Positions 15,288-24,848 of a stretch of DNA of 64,000 nucleotides are shown here, in pieces (within the stretch, counting starts at the first letter, position 1; each line of letters begins with the position of its first letter). Below the pieces are notes generated by a model. The model had not been told where the DNA came from, did not search any database, and saw only the letters and a list, made by a program, of their open reading frames with translations. The stretch is from the NCBI GenBank assembly GCA_016180945.1, contig JACPAG010000004.1, positions 1 to 64,000 of the forward strand, given 5' to 3'. A program made the translations under genes and the position numbers. This stretch comes from Candidatus Aenigmatarchaeota archaeon. GTDB taxonomy: Archaea; Aenigmatarchaeota; Aenigmatarchaeia; GW2011-AR5.

Positions 15288-16601
15288 ATGAAGCCAAAAT
15301 TCATCTGCCGAAGTCCTGGAAAAAAATCTGTAAAAATCATACAGCGGGACAGCAAGGTCATTTCTCCTTCTCTCACCAGAGAATACTCTTTTGTTTTCAA
15401 GCGCTCAAAAGGCTGCTACATATGGGATGTTGACGGACGCAAATATCTGGATTTCTCAGCCAGTGTGGCGGTCATGGGCGCAGGGCATACCAATCCCGTT
15501 GTGAGTAAGGCGATTGCTGCACAATCGCGTCTGGGCTATCATTGCGGCTTCAGCGATTTTTATGCGGAGCTTCCTGTACAATTCGTCGAACAGCTTGTTA
15601 CATTTCTTCCGAAGCATCTGAATACTGCTTTCTTGTCTAATTCCGGGACGGAGGCAATAGAGGCCGCATACAAGCTTGCGCGGTGGCATACAAACAAGAA
15701 ATGGGCTGTTGCTTTCAAGCCAGCTTTTCATGGTCGTACCATGGGCTCGCTTTCGCTCACCAATTCAAAGGCTGTGCACAAGAACCGTTTCGGGCCGTTC
15801 ATGCCTGTAAAGCATGCGCCGTATCCTTATTGCTACCGCTGTCCTAGCGGTAAAGACAAACACAATACGTGCAGCAACCTGTACTTGAGTGAATTGGAGA
15901 AAATAATGAGGCAATGCAAAGATAATCTTGCGGCTGTTTTTCTTGAACCCATAGCTGGCGAAGGCGGCTATATTGTACCGCCAAAGGGGTTTGTGAAAGG
16001 AGTAAGAGAGCTGTGCGACAAATATGATGCCCTGCTGTGCGACGATGAGGTTCAAGCGGGCTGTTATCGTACTGGCAAGTTTCTGGCTATAGAGAATTTT
16101 GGCGTAAAACCGGACATAGTTTCACTCAGCAAAGCCATCGGAGGCGGCATTCCGTTAGGTGCGACTGTTGCAAACAAAAAAATAATGGACTGGGTCCCTG
16201 GAACGCATGCAAATACGTTTGGAGGAAATCTGCTTGCGTGCGCCGCAGGCATTGCCACGCTAAAGTATATGCGCAGGAAAAGATTAGGCGAGAATGCTGC
16301 AAGAATGGGAAAGCTGATGATGAAAAGACTGCACGAAATAAAAGAGGCGCACGAAATTGTTGGCGATGTCCGCGGACTTGGGTTGATGATAGGAGTTGAA
16401 ATCGTCAAGGATAAGGAATCAAAAAGATACGGGATCGGGGAAAGAAACCAGATACTTTGCAAGGCTTCTGAGAAAGGGCTGCTGCTTCTGCCGGCCGGCA
16501 CAAGCACTATAAGGATCTGCCCGCCACTGGTATTGACGAAAACGCAGGCATTGCAGGGGATGGATATTTTAGAGGATGCGATAAGAGAGGTTTCGCAATG
16601 A
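15288..16601 (+). CDS. Class III PLP aminotransferase
   Basis: 437 residues. Motifs: FLSNSGTEAIEAAYKLAR (about 110-127), AFHGRTMGSLSLT, the Asp-x-x-Gln-type DDEVQAG (about 249) and the PLP lysine in SLSKAIGGGIPLG (about 281). This is the 4-aminobutyrate/ornithine/acetylornithine aminotransferase class; archaeal members with this RxPGKKS N-terminus transaminate various amino acids or act as broad-specificity racemases. An inserted YCYRCPSGKDKHNTCSN segment (about 178-195), with three Cys, is characteristic of the group. TATA-like ctttatatc lies about 35 bases upstream. Confidence 0.88.
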   Translation: MKPKFICRSPGKKSVKIIQRDSKVISPSLTREYSFVFKRSKGCYIWDVDGRKYLDFSASVAVMGAGHTNPVVSKAIAAQSRLGYHCGFSDFYAELPVQFVEQLVTFLPKHLNTAFLSNSGTEAIEAAYKLARWHTNKKWAVAFKPAFHGRTMGSLSLTNSKAVHKNRFGPFMPVKHAPYPYCYRCPSGKDKHNTCSNLYLSELEKIMRQCKDNLAAVFLEPIAGEGGYIVPPKGFVKGVRELCDKYDALLCDDEVQAGCYRTGKFLAIENFGVKPDIVSLSKAIGGGIPLGATVANKKIMDWVPGTHANTFGGNLLACAAGIATLKYMRRKRLGENAARMGKLMMKRLHEIKEAHEIVGDVRGLGLMIGVEIVKDKESKRYGIGERNQILCKASEKGLLLLPAGTSTIRICPPLVLTKTQALQGMDILEDAIREVSQ

Positions 16602-16689
16602 GGCTTGATGTTTTTACGTTTAATAAAAAAGTTGTCAGATAGTGAAGATAGAAAGATACGTTTAAATGCATTATTTCTATAATTGATAG

Positions 16690-17601
16690 CGATGTGATAG
16701 TACGACAAGACAATATAATCTACTATTTTTCCTAGTTTTAACTACTATAGCGGTGGCTGGTTGTACGTCTCCTACGGGGCAATCTACTTTTCAGCAGCAA
16801 TCTAATCTACCTCAAAATCCAACGCAACCTACTACTATCATTCAACAAACATTGCAAAAGCAATCATGTCCTTTCGAATGTTGTGAAGAAGGATTGTACA
16901 CAGCTAAATTATGTAGTCCAGATTATTCGTGTATAGCAAATTCATGTGCGCCAATAGATACGGACAAAGATGGTCTAACAGATATAGAAGAAAAAAAGAT
17001 TGGTACAAATATTAATCTTTTTGACTCAGATGGTGACACCCTAGGTGATTATCAAGAAACCAAGATAGGAGGTACGAATCCATTAAAAATGAATACAGAT
17101 GACGATCGTTACAACGATAACAATGATCCAAATCCTATAAAAAAGAATTCTGCAGTAATTTATGTCACGAAATCCAATGAAAAAGGAGAGTATAATCTAG
17201 CTAATTTGTTGGTAATTGGTAGCGTTCTTACTGGCTCAGGGCTTGTTGGTTGCCTTACAACAGTATGTACCGCCTCTCCTGCAGTAATAGTCGCTGCCGT
17301 AGCTGCTGTAAAGGACCTTACAATTTACACCTCTAGTTCTGATATTGTGATTCAAAATACAGGTGATGATTATAGTTCTTTTGTTACATTTGAAGTTGTA
17401 TACTCAATAGGAAATAAGACATTAGAAAGAGTTCCCCAATCTTATGGGCAGATTAGTTCTAATTTGAAAACCACAATGAAATACTCTCACGATATCAAGG
17501 TTATAGATTTGGGAGACATACTAGGAGAAGTATTTAATCTACTCCTAGGGAAGTCTAAGATTAACATAGAGATTACGGATGTTCAATACGAAAAGTTCTA
17601 G
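16690..17601 (+). CDS. Lipoprotein with calcium-type Asp repeats; no normal start codon
   Basis: In-frame translation gives TTRQYNLLFFLVLTTIAVAGC, a clear signal peptide with lipobox. Then come a Gln/Pro/Thr spacer, a Cys cluster (CPFECCEEGL, CSPDYSCIANSC), thrombospondin-type Asp repeats (DTDKDGLTD, DSDGDTLGD, NTDDDRYND) and a Gly/Ala-rich hydrophobic stretch at about 178-205 (counted from 16690). No ATG, GTG or TTG occurs in this frame between the TAG at 16687 and the signal peptide. The ATG at 16692, placed as expected for a leaderless start from the TATA at about 16657, is out of frame and stops at once. A small frameshift at the start or a rare start codon is likely; the GTG at 16753 would remove the signal. 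Confidence 0.65.
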   Translation, partial: RCDSTTRQYNLLFFLVLTTIAVAGCTSPTGQSTFQQQSNLPQNPTQPTTIIQQTLQKQSCPFECCEEGLYTAKLCSPDYSCIANSCAPIDTDKDGLTDIEEKKIGTNINLFDSDGDTLGDYQETKIGGTNPLKMNTDDDRYNDNNDPNPIKKNSAVIYVTKSNEKGEYNLANLLVIGSVLTGSGLVGCLTTVCTASPAVIVAAVAAVKDLTIYTSSSDIVIQNTGDDYSSFVTFEVVYSIGNKTLERVPQSYGQISSNLKTTMKYSHDIKVIDLGDILGEVFNLLLGKSKINIEITDVQYEKF

Positions 17602-17605
17602 GTCT

Positions 17606-18220
17606 TCATTTGAATATTTTCCCTGTTTCTTCGGACCAGAGGAGTAAGTCCAAATGAGAAATAGGAATCCCTACTTTTTCTGAGAATTTCTTCATACTTT
17701 CCTCTATTTCAAAATACTTCTTTCTTGTCATAGTCTTGGGTATTTCTTTTATCACGCCGTGCCTGACAAGGTTCTTCAGTATATGCCTGTCTAAGATGGC
17801 TAATTCCTCGCCAAGACCGATGTTGCGCAGAAAATGACTGGCCTCTTTGTAGCCAAGCCCGTAAACATTCTTTACCAGCCATTCCCTGACTTCGGCTGGC
17901 TCTCCCGAGATCTTGCCCTTGATTCCATTGACGAGAATAAAATCCCTCGCTTTGATTATGTGCCCGGCCTTTGTCCTGTGGAATCTTACTTTGCTTTTCA
18001 GCCGGCTTTCGATAGCCCTCGCGTTTCCTGAAAAAATAACCCTGCTCTCAAACAAATCCCTTACAGCCCTGTCGCAGGCATAGGCCTTTGATTGCGGTGT
18101 AAGGATGCAGAAAACAAGCTCGGCAAACAGGCCTTCTTCCGACCTGGCTTCTCTGAATTCTTCCAGCCTCTTTTGTATTTCATTTTTCTTTGCATTGTAA
18201 GAAGAGAGCAATTCATCCAT
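17606..18220 (-). CDS. ogg: N-glycosylase/DNA lyase, archaeal Ogg2 type
   Basis: 204 residues from the ATG at 18220 (a GTG at 18229 is possible). The helix-hairpin-helix segment NVYGLGYKEASHFLRNIG (catalytic Lys) and the following LAILDRHILKNL (catalytic Asp) are diagnostic of the small archaeal Ogg2 family, which removes 8-oxoguanine and cleaves the strand. The C-terminus HLDLLLWSEETGKIFK matches, including the terminal Lys that reads the damaged base. Overlaps or abuts the stop of the FNR-like gene upstream, so both are probably one operon. Confidence 0.9.
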   Translation of the reverse strand: MDELLSSYNAKKNEIQKRLEEFREARSEEGLFAELVFCILTPQSKAYACDRAVRDLFESRVIFSGNARAIESRLKSKVRFHRTKAGHIIKARDFILVNGIKGKISGEPAEVREWLVKNVYGLGYKEASHFLRNIGLGEELAILDRHILKNLVRHGVIKEIPKTMTRKKYFEIEESMKKFSEKVGIPISHLDLLLWSEETGKIFK

Positions 18221-18225
18221 GAAAA

Positions 18226-18906
18226 TCACACGTACTTCTCAAAGTAAATCTTCTCTTTCTTGAATCCCATTTCTTCCGCTATTTTCGCAACCTCTTCGAC
18301 CATTGCCAGTATGCCACAGACGTAAATCTCCTTGTCAGACGGATTGAAAATGTATTTTCTCAGCGCATCCTGCACGTGGCCTCTCTCGCCTTGCCACTTT
18401 TCATCCGCCCGGCTCAGAACAGGGGCAAAATGGAAATTCTTATGCTTGTTAGCAAGCGTTTCAAAGCGGTCACGATATATAATCTCATCTTCTGTTTTGT
18501 TTCCGAAGAAAAGCCATACTTCTTTGTCCGTGCCTTTTTCAAATATAGTGTCTATCATCGGAAGCAGCGCAGATATGCCTGTGCCGGTTGCAACAAAAAC
18601 AATGTCACTGAGAACAGGTTCTTTGAGAACAAAATGACCGGCAGGACCCATGACATCCAGCTTATCGCCCGGCTTCAGCGAACACATGTAGCCGGAAACT
18701 GGTCCCGCCTTCCTTATGCAAAGCTCAATATGGTCTTTTACAGAGGGGGACGAGGCTATAGAATAAGGCTTTACAACTGTCTTTCCTTCTATCACAGATT
18801 TTACAAGCACGAACTGGCCAGGTTTAAAATCCATGTCTTTTACTAAAAGCCTTGGCAGGCATACAGTGCTTGTTGCCTGTACCACTTCCTTTACAACTGC
18901 TTCCAT
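18226..18906 (-). CDS. Ferredoxin-NADP reductase-like flavoprotein
   Basis: 226-227 residues from the ATG at 18906, with TAGGTG upstream. The FAD motif VKPYSIASSP (about 46-55), the following AGPVSGYMCSLKPGD, and the nucleotide-binding FVATGTGISALLPM (about 101) and YVCGILAMVEEV motifs define the FNR superfamily. It transfers electrons between NAD(P)H and a small carrier such as ferredoxin or a flavodoxin. A hairpin element lies directly upstream (18925-18990). Downstream is the Ogg glycosylase. Confidence 0.85.
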   Translation of the reverse strand: MEAVVKEVVQATSTVCLPRLLVKDMDFKPGQFVLVKSVIEGKTVVKPYSIASSPSVKDHIELCIRKAGPVSGYMCSLKPGDKLDVMGPAGHFVLKEPVLSDIVFVATGTGISALLPMIDTIFEKGTDKEVWLFFGNKTEDEIIYRDRFETLANKHKNFHFAPVLSRADEKWQGERGHVQDALRKYIFNPSDKEIYVCGILAMVEEVAKIAEEMGFKKEKIYFEKYV

Positions 18907-18924
18907 ATAAGACACCTACGGTTT

Positions 18925-18990
18925 CTTGCTCAAAGAACTCTTAGAGTTCTTTGGCATCTCAAAGAAGCTTTTAGCTTCTTTGCAGACATT
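18925..18990. repeat. Double-hairpin element upstream of FNR-like gene
   Basis: Two perfect 10-bp hairpins, 18931-18940 with 18944-18953 (loop tta) and 18960-18969 with 18973-18982 (loop ttt), are joined by ggcatct. Read on the minus strand, the order and linkers (GATGCCAAAG... TTTGAGCA) match those upstream of PCNA and Mre11 (48.8 and 55.7 kb) while the stem bases differ. It lies about 25 bases before the start codon of the flavoprotein. Confidence 0.82.
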
Positions 18991-19047
18991 CGTTTCCCTT
19001 CCATTTAATCTGCAGTCCATATTAAAGTTCCATATTTTTAATAACCA

Positions 19048-19791
19048 ATGAACATATTAATTTCATATATGTCTGGCAAAACAATAGTGCCGCTGCAGGA
19101 TATTCTGAAAAGGTACAAAAAAGGGGAAAGGAAATTTATTGGAATAAAATGCAGCGGCGTGGATTTCAATGACCTAGATATTTCTGGCGCTGATTTTTCT
19201 GACTCAGATTTGAGCTACTCCAATTTTGACGGTTCGGATCTTTCGGATTGCAACTTCAGCGGCTGCAACATGGAATGGTCTTCCTTCAGAAGGACCAACC
19301 TGACTAGGGCAAGCTTCGAAAAAACCAACCTCACGTACTGCGATTTCTCCAATGCCATATTTGAGAATGCAAGCCTTAGGAACGCGGACCTGTCGTGGAG
19401 CATTGCGTTTAATACCAACATCCAGTCGGCGGATACAAAAGGCGCAATGATAGCAACGGTCGCATTTGACGTTTCCCATCTTACCAGAGAAGGACTGGAG
19501 AATGTGCAGATGAGATTGGCAAAAATGAAATCCCAAATACCGTATGAACTGCATTTGCTGCTGAGATTTGCCGTGAGTGCTGTGCATGAAAAAGCACATC
19601 TGAACGTCCAGCAAGCTGAAAGCAGGTCGTCTTACGCAAGATTTAATTCCGGCAGCGGCAATCTTGCCGTTGGCACAGAAAATAATTTGTCGTATTCTGC
19701 ATCTGCGCCTTATGCGATGTCTGCGCCTTACAAAGGAGACACGCCTTATAAGACGGACAAAAAGAAAAAGGACGACAGATTTCCAATCTGA
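19048..19791 (+). CDS. Pentapeptide-repeat protein
   Basis: 247 residues. Positions about 33-135 consist of A(D/N)LXX-type repeats (VDFNDLDISGADFSDSDLSY and onward, through TNLTRASFEKTNLTYCDF) that form a right-handed quadrilateral beta helix. The C-terminal 60 residues are Ser/Tyr/Ala-Pro-rich (SASAPYAMSAPYKGDTPYK) and probably disordered, ending in a basic tail. The start may instead be the ATG at 19069 (MSGKTIVPL). Function unknown; such helices mediate protein interaction or mimic DNA. Confidence 0.85.
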   Translation: MNILISYMSGKTIVPLQDILKRYKKGERKFIGIKCSGVDFNDLDISGADFSDSDLSYSNFDGSDLSDCNFSGCNMEWSSFRRTNLTRASFEKTNLTYCDFSNAIFENASLRNADLSWSIAFNTNIQSADTKGAMIATVAFDVSHLTREGLENVQMRLAKMKSQIPYELHLLLRFAVSAVHEKAHLNVQQAESRSSYARFNSGSGNLAVGTENNLSYSASAPYAMSAPYKGDTPYKTDKKKKDDRFPI

Positions 19792-19845
19792 TTCATAGCT
19801 AACCAAGCAAATGAAGTAAGGCAAGAGATTAGGATGCGGAGTGCG

Positions 19846-20520
19846 TCACACTACCTTCAGTATATCTTCTATGCTCTTCAGCATGTAATCTGGCTTGTTC
19901 TGCCGGAGATATTTCTCGTATTTCTTCTGCAAACCGTATTCGGCTAACGCAGTAATCATGCCGACCGCTTTTGCGCCCTTGATATCCCGCTGGGGCTGGT
20001 CGCCCACAAAAAGGATTTCCTGCGGCTTAAGGCGCAGTTTCTTTATTGCTCGTTCGAAAGGGAGGCTGTGCGGTTTTGTCTTTCGTGTATCGCTGAACGT
20101 GACAACAAAATCAAAATAATCCTGTATCCCCATTTCCGTGAGGCGCAGCCATGCTTTCAGAGCCGGCGCATCGCTGACAATGGCGAGTTTATAGCGTTTT
20201 CTTAGACCTTCCAAAACCCTGTATACGCCATCATACGGCTTATGGTAGCTGGCCTGGACTTTGCGGTAGGCAACAATGGCGGCAGAAAGGATTTTCACGT
20301 CTATCCTGCCCGTTGTTTCCAAAAGAAACTTCTGGAATATGCGGTTGTATTCAATGCCGTATTGGCCGTATAATTCAAAAAGAATTTTTAATGCATGCTT
20401 TCTGTTTATTTTCAGCCCTGCGTCTATCATCGCGTTTATCGACGCCTTGCAGGAAGTGAGCTTTGCGCCCATGAAATCTATGAGCGTGTTGTCGAGGTCG
20501 AAAATAATTGCTTTTATCAT
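19846..20520 (-). CDS. HAD-superfamily hydrolase
   Basis: 224 residues. Motif I IIFDLDNTLIDF (nucleophile Asp8, Asp10), motif II AIVSDAP (about 114), motif III Lys in TRKTKPHSLPF (about 149) and motif IV ILFVGDQPQRDIKGAKA (about 169) are complete, with an alpha-helical C1 cap. Similar archaeal proteins are phosphoglycolate phosphatase or pyrophosphatase-like enzymes; the substrate is not evident. Divergent from the alpha/beta hydrolase gene. Confidence 0.88.
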   Translation of the reverse strand: MIKAIIFDLDNTLIDFMGAKLTSCKASINAMIDAGLKINRKHALKILFELYGQYGIEYNRIFQKFLLETTGRIDVKILSAAIVAYRKVQASYHKPYDGVYRVLEGLRKRYKLAIVSDAPALKAWLRLTEMGIQDYFDFVVTFSDTRKTKPHSLPFERAIKKLRLKPQEILFVGDQPQRDIKGAKAVGMITALAEYGLQKKYEKYLRQNKPDYMLKSIEDILKVV

Positions 20521-20627
20521 ACGGAAATGTTGGAGTTAAAATTATTAAAGAGAAAGCAGGGCGGAAAAATAGGAACCAGTTATAAACATAAATATAGCAC
20601 AGGTCTATAATTCTATTGGGCGATTCG

Positions 20628-21392
20628 ATGGAAGAAATTCCTATAGCATTCAAAAGCAGGGGGCAGCAGGTTGTAGGGATGCTGCATTTACCTAAAAGAA
20701 AGAATGCACCTGTTGTCATAATGCATCACGGATGGAGCGGGGATAAATTAGGGCCATTCAGGCTGTTTGTATTTGCCGCCAGGGAATTTGCAAATCACGG
20801 ATTTGCTGTTTTTAGACTAGATGCAAGAGGTTCCGGCGACTCGGAGGGTATTTTTGAAAATCAGACATTAAAATCACAGATGGAAGACCTTACTGAAGCC
20901 ATAAATTATTTGCAGGGTTTAAATGGCGTGAACGCAGAAAAACTAGGCTTGATAGGCCACAGCCAGGGCGGCAAGATTGTAATTATGTATGCAGCAAAAG
21001 ATGGCAGAGTTAAATGTGTAGATTCGTGGGCGGGTGCATCTAAATTAAAAGATCATTACAGCAATGTTGAACTGAGAGAGCTGCTAGACAAAGGTTATCT
21101 TGATATGCCGCATTACGGCGTAAAGGTAATTAAAAAATCCGTTCTTCGAGATTTGCAGCCACAATACGATTCTGTGAAGACAATTAGGAAAATAAAAATT
21201 CCCATTCAGATAACATCCGGCACAAACGATTCTATAGTTCCCCTATCAACGGCAAAACTGCTTTACAAAAATGCCAACAGGCCTAAAAAATTGAACGTCA
21301 TAAAAGGCGCAGACCATTTTTTCTACCCGGAAAATCATAGAAAGCAATTAATCTCTTCCTCAATCAACTGGTTCAAGAGATGGTTAAAATGA
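20628..21392 (+). CDS. Alpha/beta hydrolase
   Basis: 254 residues from the ATG at 20628. The oxyanion region MHHGWSGDKLGPF, nucleophile elbow IGHSQGGK (Ser about 112), acid TSGTNDSIVP (about 204) and His in GADHFF (about 232) make a full catalytic triad. Resembles dienelactone-hydrolase/S9-type esterases. TATA-like gttataaacat about 40 bases upstream. Physiological substrate unknown. Confidence 0.88.
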   Translation: MEEIPIAFKSRGQQVVGMLHLPKRKNAPVVIMHHGWSGDKLGPFRLFVFAAREFANHGFAVFRLDARGSGDSEGIFENQTLKSQMEDLTEAINYLQGLNGVNAEKLGLIGHSQGGKIVIMYAAKDGRVKCVDSWAGASKLKDHYSNVELRELLDKGYLDMPHYGVKVIKKSVLRDLQPQYDSVKTIRKIKIPIQITSGTNDSIVPLSTAKLLYKNANRPKKLNVIKGADHFFYPENHRKQLISSSINWFKRWLK

Positions 21393-21446
21393 GGCATCAG
21401 ATAAATATCCAACCAAGCTAAGTTGCAACCTCTCTCAGGTTATGAT

Positions 21447-22994
21447 ATGGGCAATACTTCAAAAAACAAGGGAATAGTGATGTTCAGCGTCCTGAGCGGG
21501 ATGTTTCTCTCGGCATTAGACCAGACAATAGTCTCAACAGCATTGCCGAAAATAGTTGCTTCGCTTGGGGGGATTGAACTGCTCAGCTGGGTCGTTTCTT
21601 CGTATCTGCTCGCATCAACGGCAGCCGTAATAATTTACGGAAAACTCTCGGATATGTACGGGAGAAAAAAATTCTTCATACTGGCGATAGGAATCTTCCT
21701 GCTCGGCTCAATTTTATCAGGGCTGTCCCAGGACATTTTACAACTTATAATTTTCCGCGCCCTGCAGGGGATAGGCGGCGGAGCCATCATGGCCAATTCC
21801 ATGACAATCATAGGCGACCTGTTTCCGCCGGCCGAGCGCGGCAAATGGCAGGGTGCCATCGGCGCGACATTCGGATTATCGTCTATAGTAGGGCCTTTGC
21901 TCGGCGGCTTCCTCACGGATTACGTAAGCTGGCACTGGATATTTTTTATAAACGTGCCGGTAGGGCTGTTTGCCATAGCTTCGCTGTCAAAATTCCTGCC
22001 GCATATAGAAGGCACAGGAAAAAGGATAATAGATTACAAAGGCTCGCTAACCCTTGTGGCTGCGATAATCTCGCTTATGCTTGGCCTCGTTCTCGGCGGG
22101 ACTTATTACGCATGGACCTCTGTGCAGACCCTTGGTCTCTTTGCGCTATCCGCAGCCCTGTTCGTTCTTTTTGCACGAATAGAAAAGAAGGCGGAAGAGC
22201 CGGTTCTGCCGCCGGAGATTTTTCATAACAAAATATTTATCGTATCCATTTCCATAGTTTTCATAACCGCCATAGGGATGTTCGGTACTATTGTATTCAT
22301 TCCGCTATTTGTCCAGGCGGTGATGGGAAAGACGGCAACAAACGCGGGCCTGATAATGACGCCGATGGTTCTTTCAATGGTAACAGCCAGCGCATTGGCA
22401 GGGCAGCTGATATCGCGCACCGGCAAGTACAAACTCATTGCAATCATAGGCTTGGGCATAATGAGCGCCGGAATGACTCTCCTTTCGCTTATGGGCGTGT
22501 CGGCAACGGATGCAGAGCTCATCAGGAACATGATTCTTGTAGGCTCCGGCCTGGGCGTAACGTTTCCAATATTCGTCATAGCGGTGCAGAATGCATTCGA
22601 CCATTCGAAAATGGGCGTTGTGACAGCGTCACTGCAGTTCTTCAGGAGCATAGGCGGGCTTTTTGGGGTAGCCGCTTTCGGTGCGGCGATGATATTCCTG
22701 CTTGGCCAAAACCTTGCTGATATGGACGAGAAAGTTCTTCAAAATCCTGCAACGCTGCTCAGTGCCGCGCATTTAAGCGGCCAAGAAATAATCGCCCTTA
22801 AATCAGCCCTCTCCCAGTCGTTAAGCACCATATTTTTTATAGGGGCATTGATTACCTTTGCGGCGTTCTTTCTTTCGTTTTTCCTGATAGAAATTCCTCT
22901 CAGAAAAACACATAAGCCGGTTCTTGAAGAAACGGGCATCGAGCTCGCTGAAGAGGAGGGCTTTTTCAGCCCCGAATCCGAGCCGAGAAAATAG
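21447..22994 (+). CDS. MFS multidrug exporter, DHA2 (EmrB/QacA) type
   Basis: 515 residues from the ATG at 21447 with about 14 membrane helices. The antiporter motif [20 protein letters not shown] in helix 1, loop 2-3 motif [13 protein letters not shown] and helix 5 motif [10 protein letters not shown] are typical of drug:proton antiporters of 14-helix type. The C-terminus is short and acidic. Likely exports toxic lipophilic compounds. Closely follows the hydrolase gene and may be co-transcribed. Confidence 0.9.
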   Translation: MGNTSKNKGIVMFSVLSGMFLSALDQTIVSTALPKIVASLGGIELLSWVVSSYLLASTAAVIIYGKLSDMYGRKKFFILAIGIFLLGSILSGLSQDILQLIIFRALQGIGGGAIMANSMTIIGDLFPPAERGKWQGAIGATFGLSSIVGPLLGGFLTDYVSWHWIFFINVPVGLFAIASLSKFLPHIEGTGKRIIDYKGSLTLVAAIISLMLGLVLGGTYYAWTSVQTLGLFALSAALFVLFARIEKKAEEPVLPPEIFHNKIFIVSISIVFITAIGMFGTIVFIPLFVQAVMGKTATNAGLIMTPMVLSMVTASALAGQLISRTGKYKLIAIIGLGIMSAGMTLLSLMGVSATDAELIRNMILVGSGLGVTFPIFVIAVQNAFDHSKMGVVTASLQFFRSIGGLFGVAAFGAAMIFLLGQNLADMDEKVLQNPATLLSAAHLSGQEIIALKSALSQSLSTIFFIGALITFAAFFLSFFLIEIPLRKTHKPVLEETGIELAEEEGFFSPESEPRK

Positions 22995-23027
22995 AAAACA
23001 TTAAAGCCCTTCTATTAATTATTACAG

Positions 23028-23960
23028 ATGCAACTGGACAAGCTGTATTTTGAGAGGGAACTCATACCGGTGAGTTTTGATGCCGGCGATCTGGATATAT
23101 TCACGGAGAAGAAGCTTGCAGAATCGCATTACAAAAAAGCCGGCTATGCCGTCATTCAAGGGCTCGATTTTGAGAACAACATGGTTTCTGCATTGAAAAA
23201 CGAGTTTTCCTATCTGGATCCATACCTGAAGGTAAAATTAGGGCATGCCAAAGGTTCTTCGTCTATCACGGCATACGGAGACAAAGTATTGCAGTATATA
23301 AGCAGGCAGGAAGTTATGCTGATGCTTTACCTGTGCAGGCTTTGTTCTTATCTTGGAGGACCTGGGTTCCCTGATTTCATAGTTATCGATCAGCAGACAA
23401 GGAAGTGGTTCCTTGTAGTTGTTGCGGAAGAGCTGCCGCCGGAGTACGTGCTGTTCATGTTCATGGCTAAGCTGCTTGGCAAGTGCGAGATAAAAATTTC
23501 AAATATCCAAAGAGCGGGCATTCAAAAGCAAATGGCAATAGACATAAAAGACGTATTTGAAAATATTTCAAAGACGGAACGATTCAAGGGTTTTTCAGGC
23601 GGCATAGAAGACGAGGTGTACAGGCTGAGAAACTTAAAAGATCCGGATGCGAAAGATGAGCTGTCGTTTCTCGAGGAACAGACGTATAAGATGCCGTTTT
23701 TTCTCATAAAGAAATGGCTGAAGGAAGGAAGAGCGGAAAAAGATGATGTCCTTCTGACATACGAGAATTTCGAGAAATCAAACAGAAAGATGAAAGACAT
23801 TATTGAGCGTCTTTCTGGCGAAATGCGCAACGACAACGATTACAAGGCCATAGGAAACAGCAAAGACGAGGAAACGCTGAAGAAAAAATTTGACTGGCTG
23901 ATGGAAACGTTTGGGATGGGCGAAAGCCGGGCAAAGGAGTTGCTGGGGTTACTTGTTTAG
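23028..23960 (+). CDS. Hypothetical protein with degenerate nuclease-like region
   Basis: 310 residues. The N-terminal half has a pattern like PD-(D/E)xK/VRR-NUC nucleases: GYAVIQGLDFENN, then GGPGFPDFIVID and KWFLVVVAEELPPEY, where G-x-PD and a Glu are in place but the catalytic E-x-K Lys is absent. The rest is helical with charged coiled coil (about 170-290) ending in a helix-hairpin-like MGESRAKELLGLL. It converges on and overlaps the COG0523 gene by four bases. An inactive nuclease-fold DNA-binding protein is an inference only. Confidence 0.6.
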   Translation: MQLDKLYFERELIPVSFDAGDLDIFTEKKLAESHYKKAGYAVIQGLDFENNMVSALKNEFSYLDPYLKVKLGHAKGSSSITAYGDKVLQYISRQEVMLMLYLCRLCSYLGGPGFPDFIVIDQQTRKWFLVVVAEELPPEYVLFMFMAKLLGKCEIKISNIQRAGIQKQMAIDIKDVFENISKTERFKGFSGGIEDEVYRLRNLKDPDAKDELSFLEEQTYKMPFFLIKKWLKEGRAEKDDVLLTYENFEKSNRKMKDIIERLSGEMRNDNDYKAIGNSKDEETLKKKFDWLMETFGMGESRAKELLGLLV

Positions 23961-24820
23961 CCAAGCTTGTTTTCTGCTTCGGTTTTCACTTTCTCTAGAT
24001 TCTTTCCTATGAAGACTATTTTTGTATCCTCTTTTGCCCATTTTTCAAAGTCGCATCTTCCGTTAACGTAATTGAACAGGTACGTGCCGTCTGGAAAATT
24101 GACGAAGCCTTTGGCACGGAGGATATCTCTGGGTAAAGCAGAAACGAATCCTTCAAACTTATTTTTATCTACGATCTTGACGGCCGTAAAAACAAACGAT
24201 TCTATATCGTCTATCCCTTTGTGATTCTGCTTTGACACGTATTTTTCTGTAAAAATACCGAAGATTAAGGCGGAAGGAATATTGCATTTTACTGTTTTGT
24301 AGAGAGGCGCCTCTCCATTTATTTTTCTTACCCTGCTTTCTATCGCATTTAGTTGCTCTTCTGCCACAAGATCTGTTTTATTCAGCAGAAGAATGTCAGC
24401 CATTTCTATCTGTTTTCTGGATGTGATCCCGATTTCCGGATATTTTGCCAGTGCATCGCAGTCGACTATGCAAACCACGCTGTCCAATCGCAGGTAGTCC
24501 ATGTTTTCGAGGACGTCGTAGATAAGCGATTCGGGGTCAACAACGCCTGTTGTTTCAACGATAATGTGTTTGGGCCTTGCCTTTTCTATAATCTCCTTTA
24601 CGGCAAGCTCGAACTCGCCGCTTATCGAGCAGCAGACACAGCCGCCGGCAAGCTCGGCTATGTTTACGTTCTTTCCCTTGATTATTTTTGCATCTATGTC
24701 TATAGCGCCAAATTCGTTCATGACAACGGCTATTTTCTTTCCTGATTCCAATATGTTCCTAAGCAAAGTTGTTTTGCCAGAGCCGAGATAACCGGTTATT
24801 ATAGTGATAGGCGTTTTCAT
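23957..24820 (-). CDS. COG0523 (CobW/Zn-chaperone) GTPase
   Basis: 287 residues. P-loop ITGYLGSGKTTLLRN (about 6-20), the metal-binding GGCVCCSISGEF (CxCC, about 59-70), IVETTGVVDPES (switch II) and base-recognition LLNKTDLV (about 147) are complete; the C-terminal CobW domain follows. These GTPases deliver zinc or other divalent metals to target proteins. It ends the envelope thiol/metal gene run, whose Cys-rich products are plausible clients. Confidence 0.92.
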   Translation of the reverse strand: MKTPITIITGYLGSGKTTLLRNILESGKKIAVVMNEFGAIDIDAKIIKGKNVNIAELAGGCVCCSISGEFELAVKEIIEKARPKHIIVETTGVVDPESLIYDVLENMDYLRLDSVVCIVDCDALAKYPEIGITSRKQIEMADILLLNKTDLVAEEQLNAIESRVRKINGEAPLYKTVKCNIPSALIFGIFTEKYVSKQNHKGIDDIESFVFTAVKIVDKNKFEGFVSALPRDILRAKGFVNFPDGTYLFNYVNGRCDFEKWAKEDTKIVFIGKNLEKVKTEAENKLG

Positions 24821-24848
24821 AGTTTAAGACTAAAAATTGCAAGAAGAT

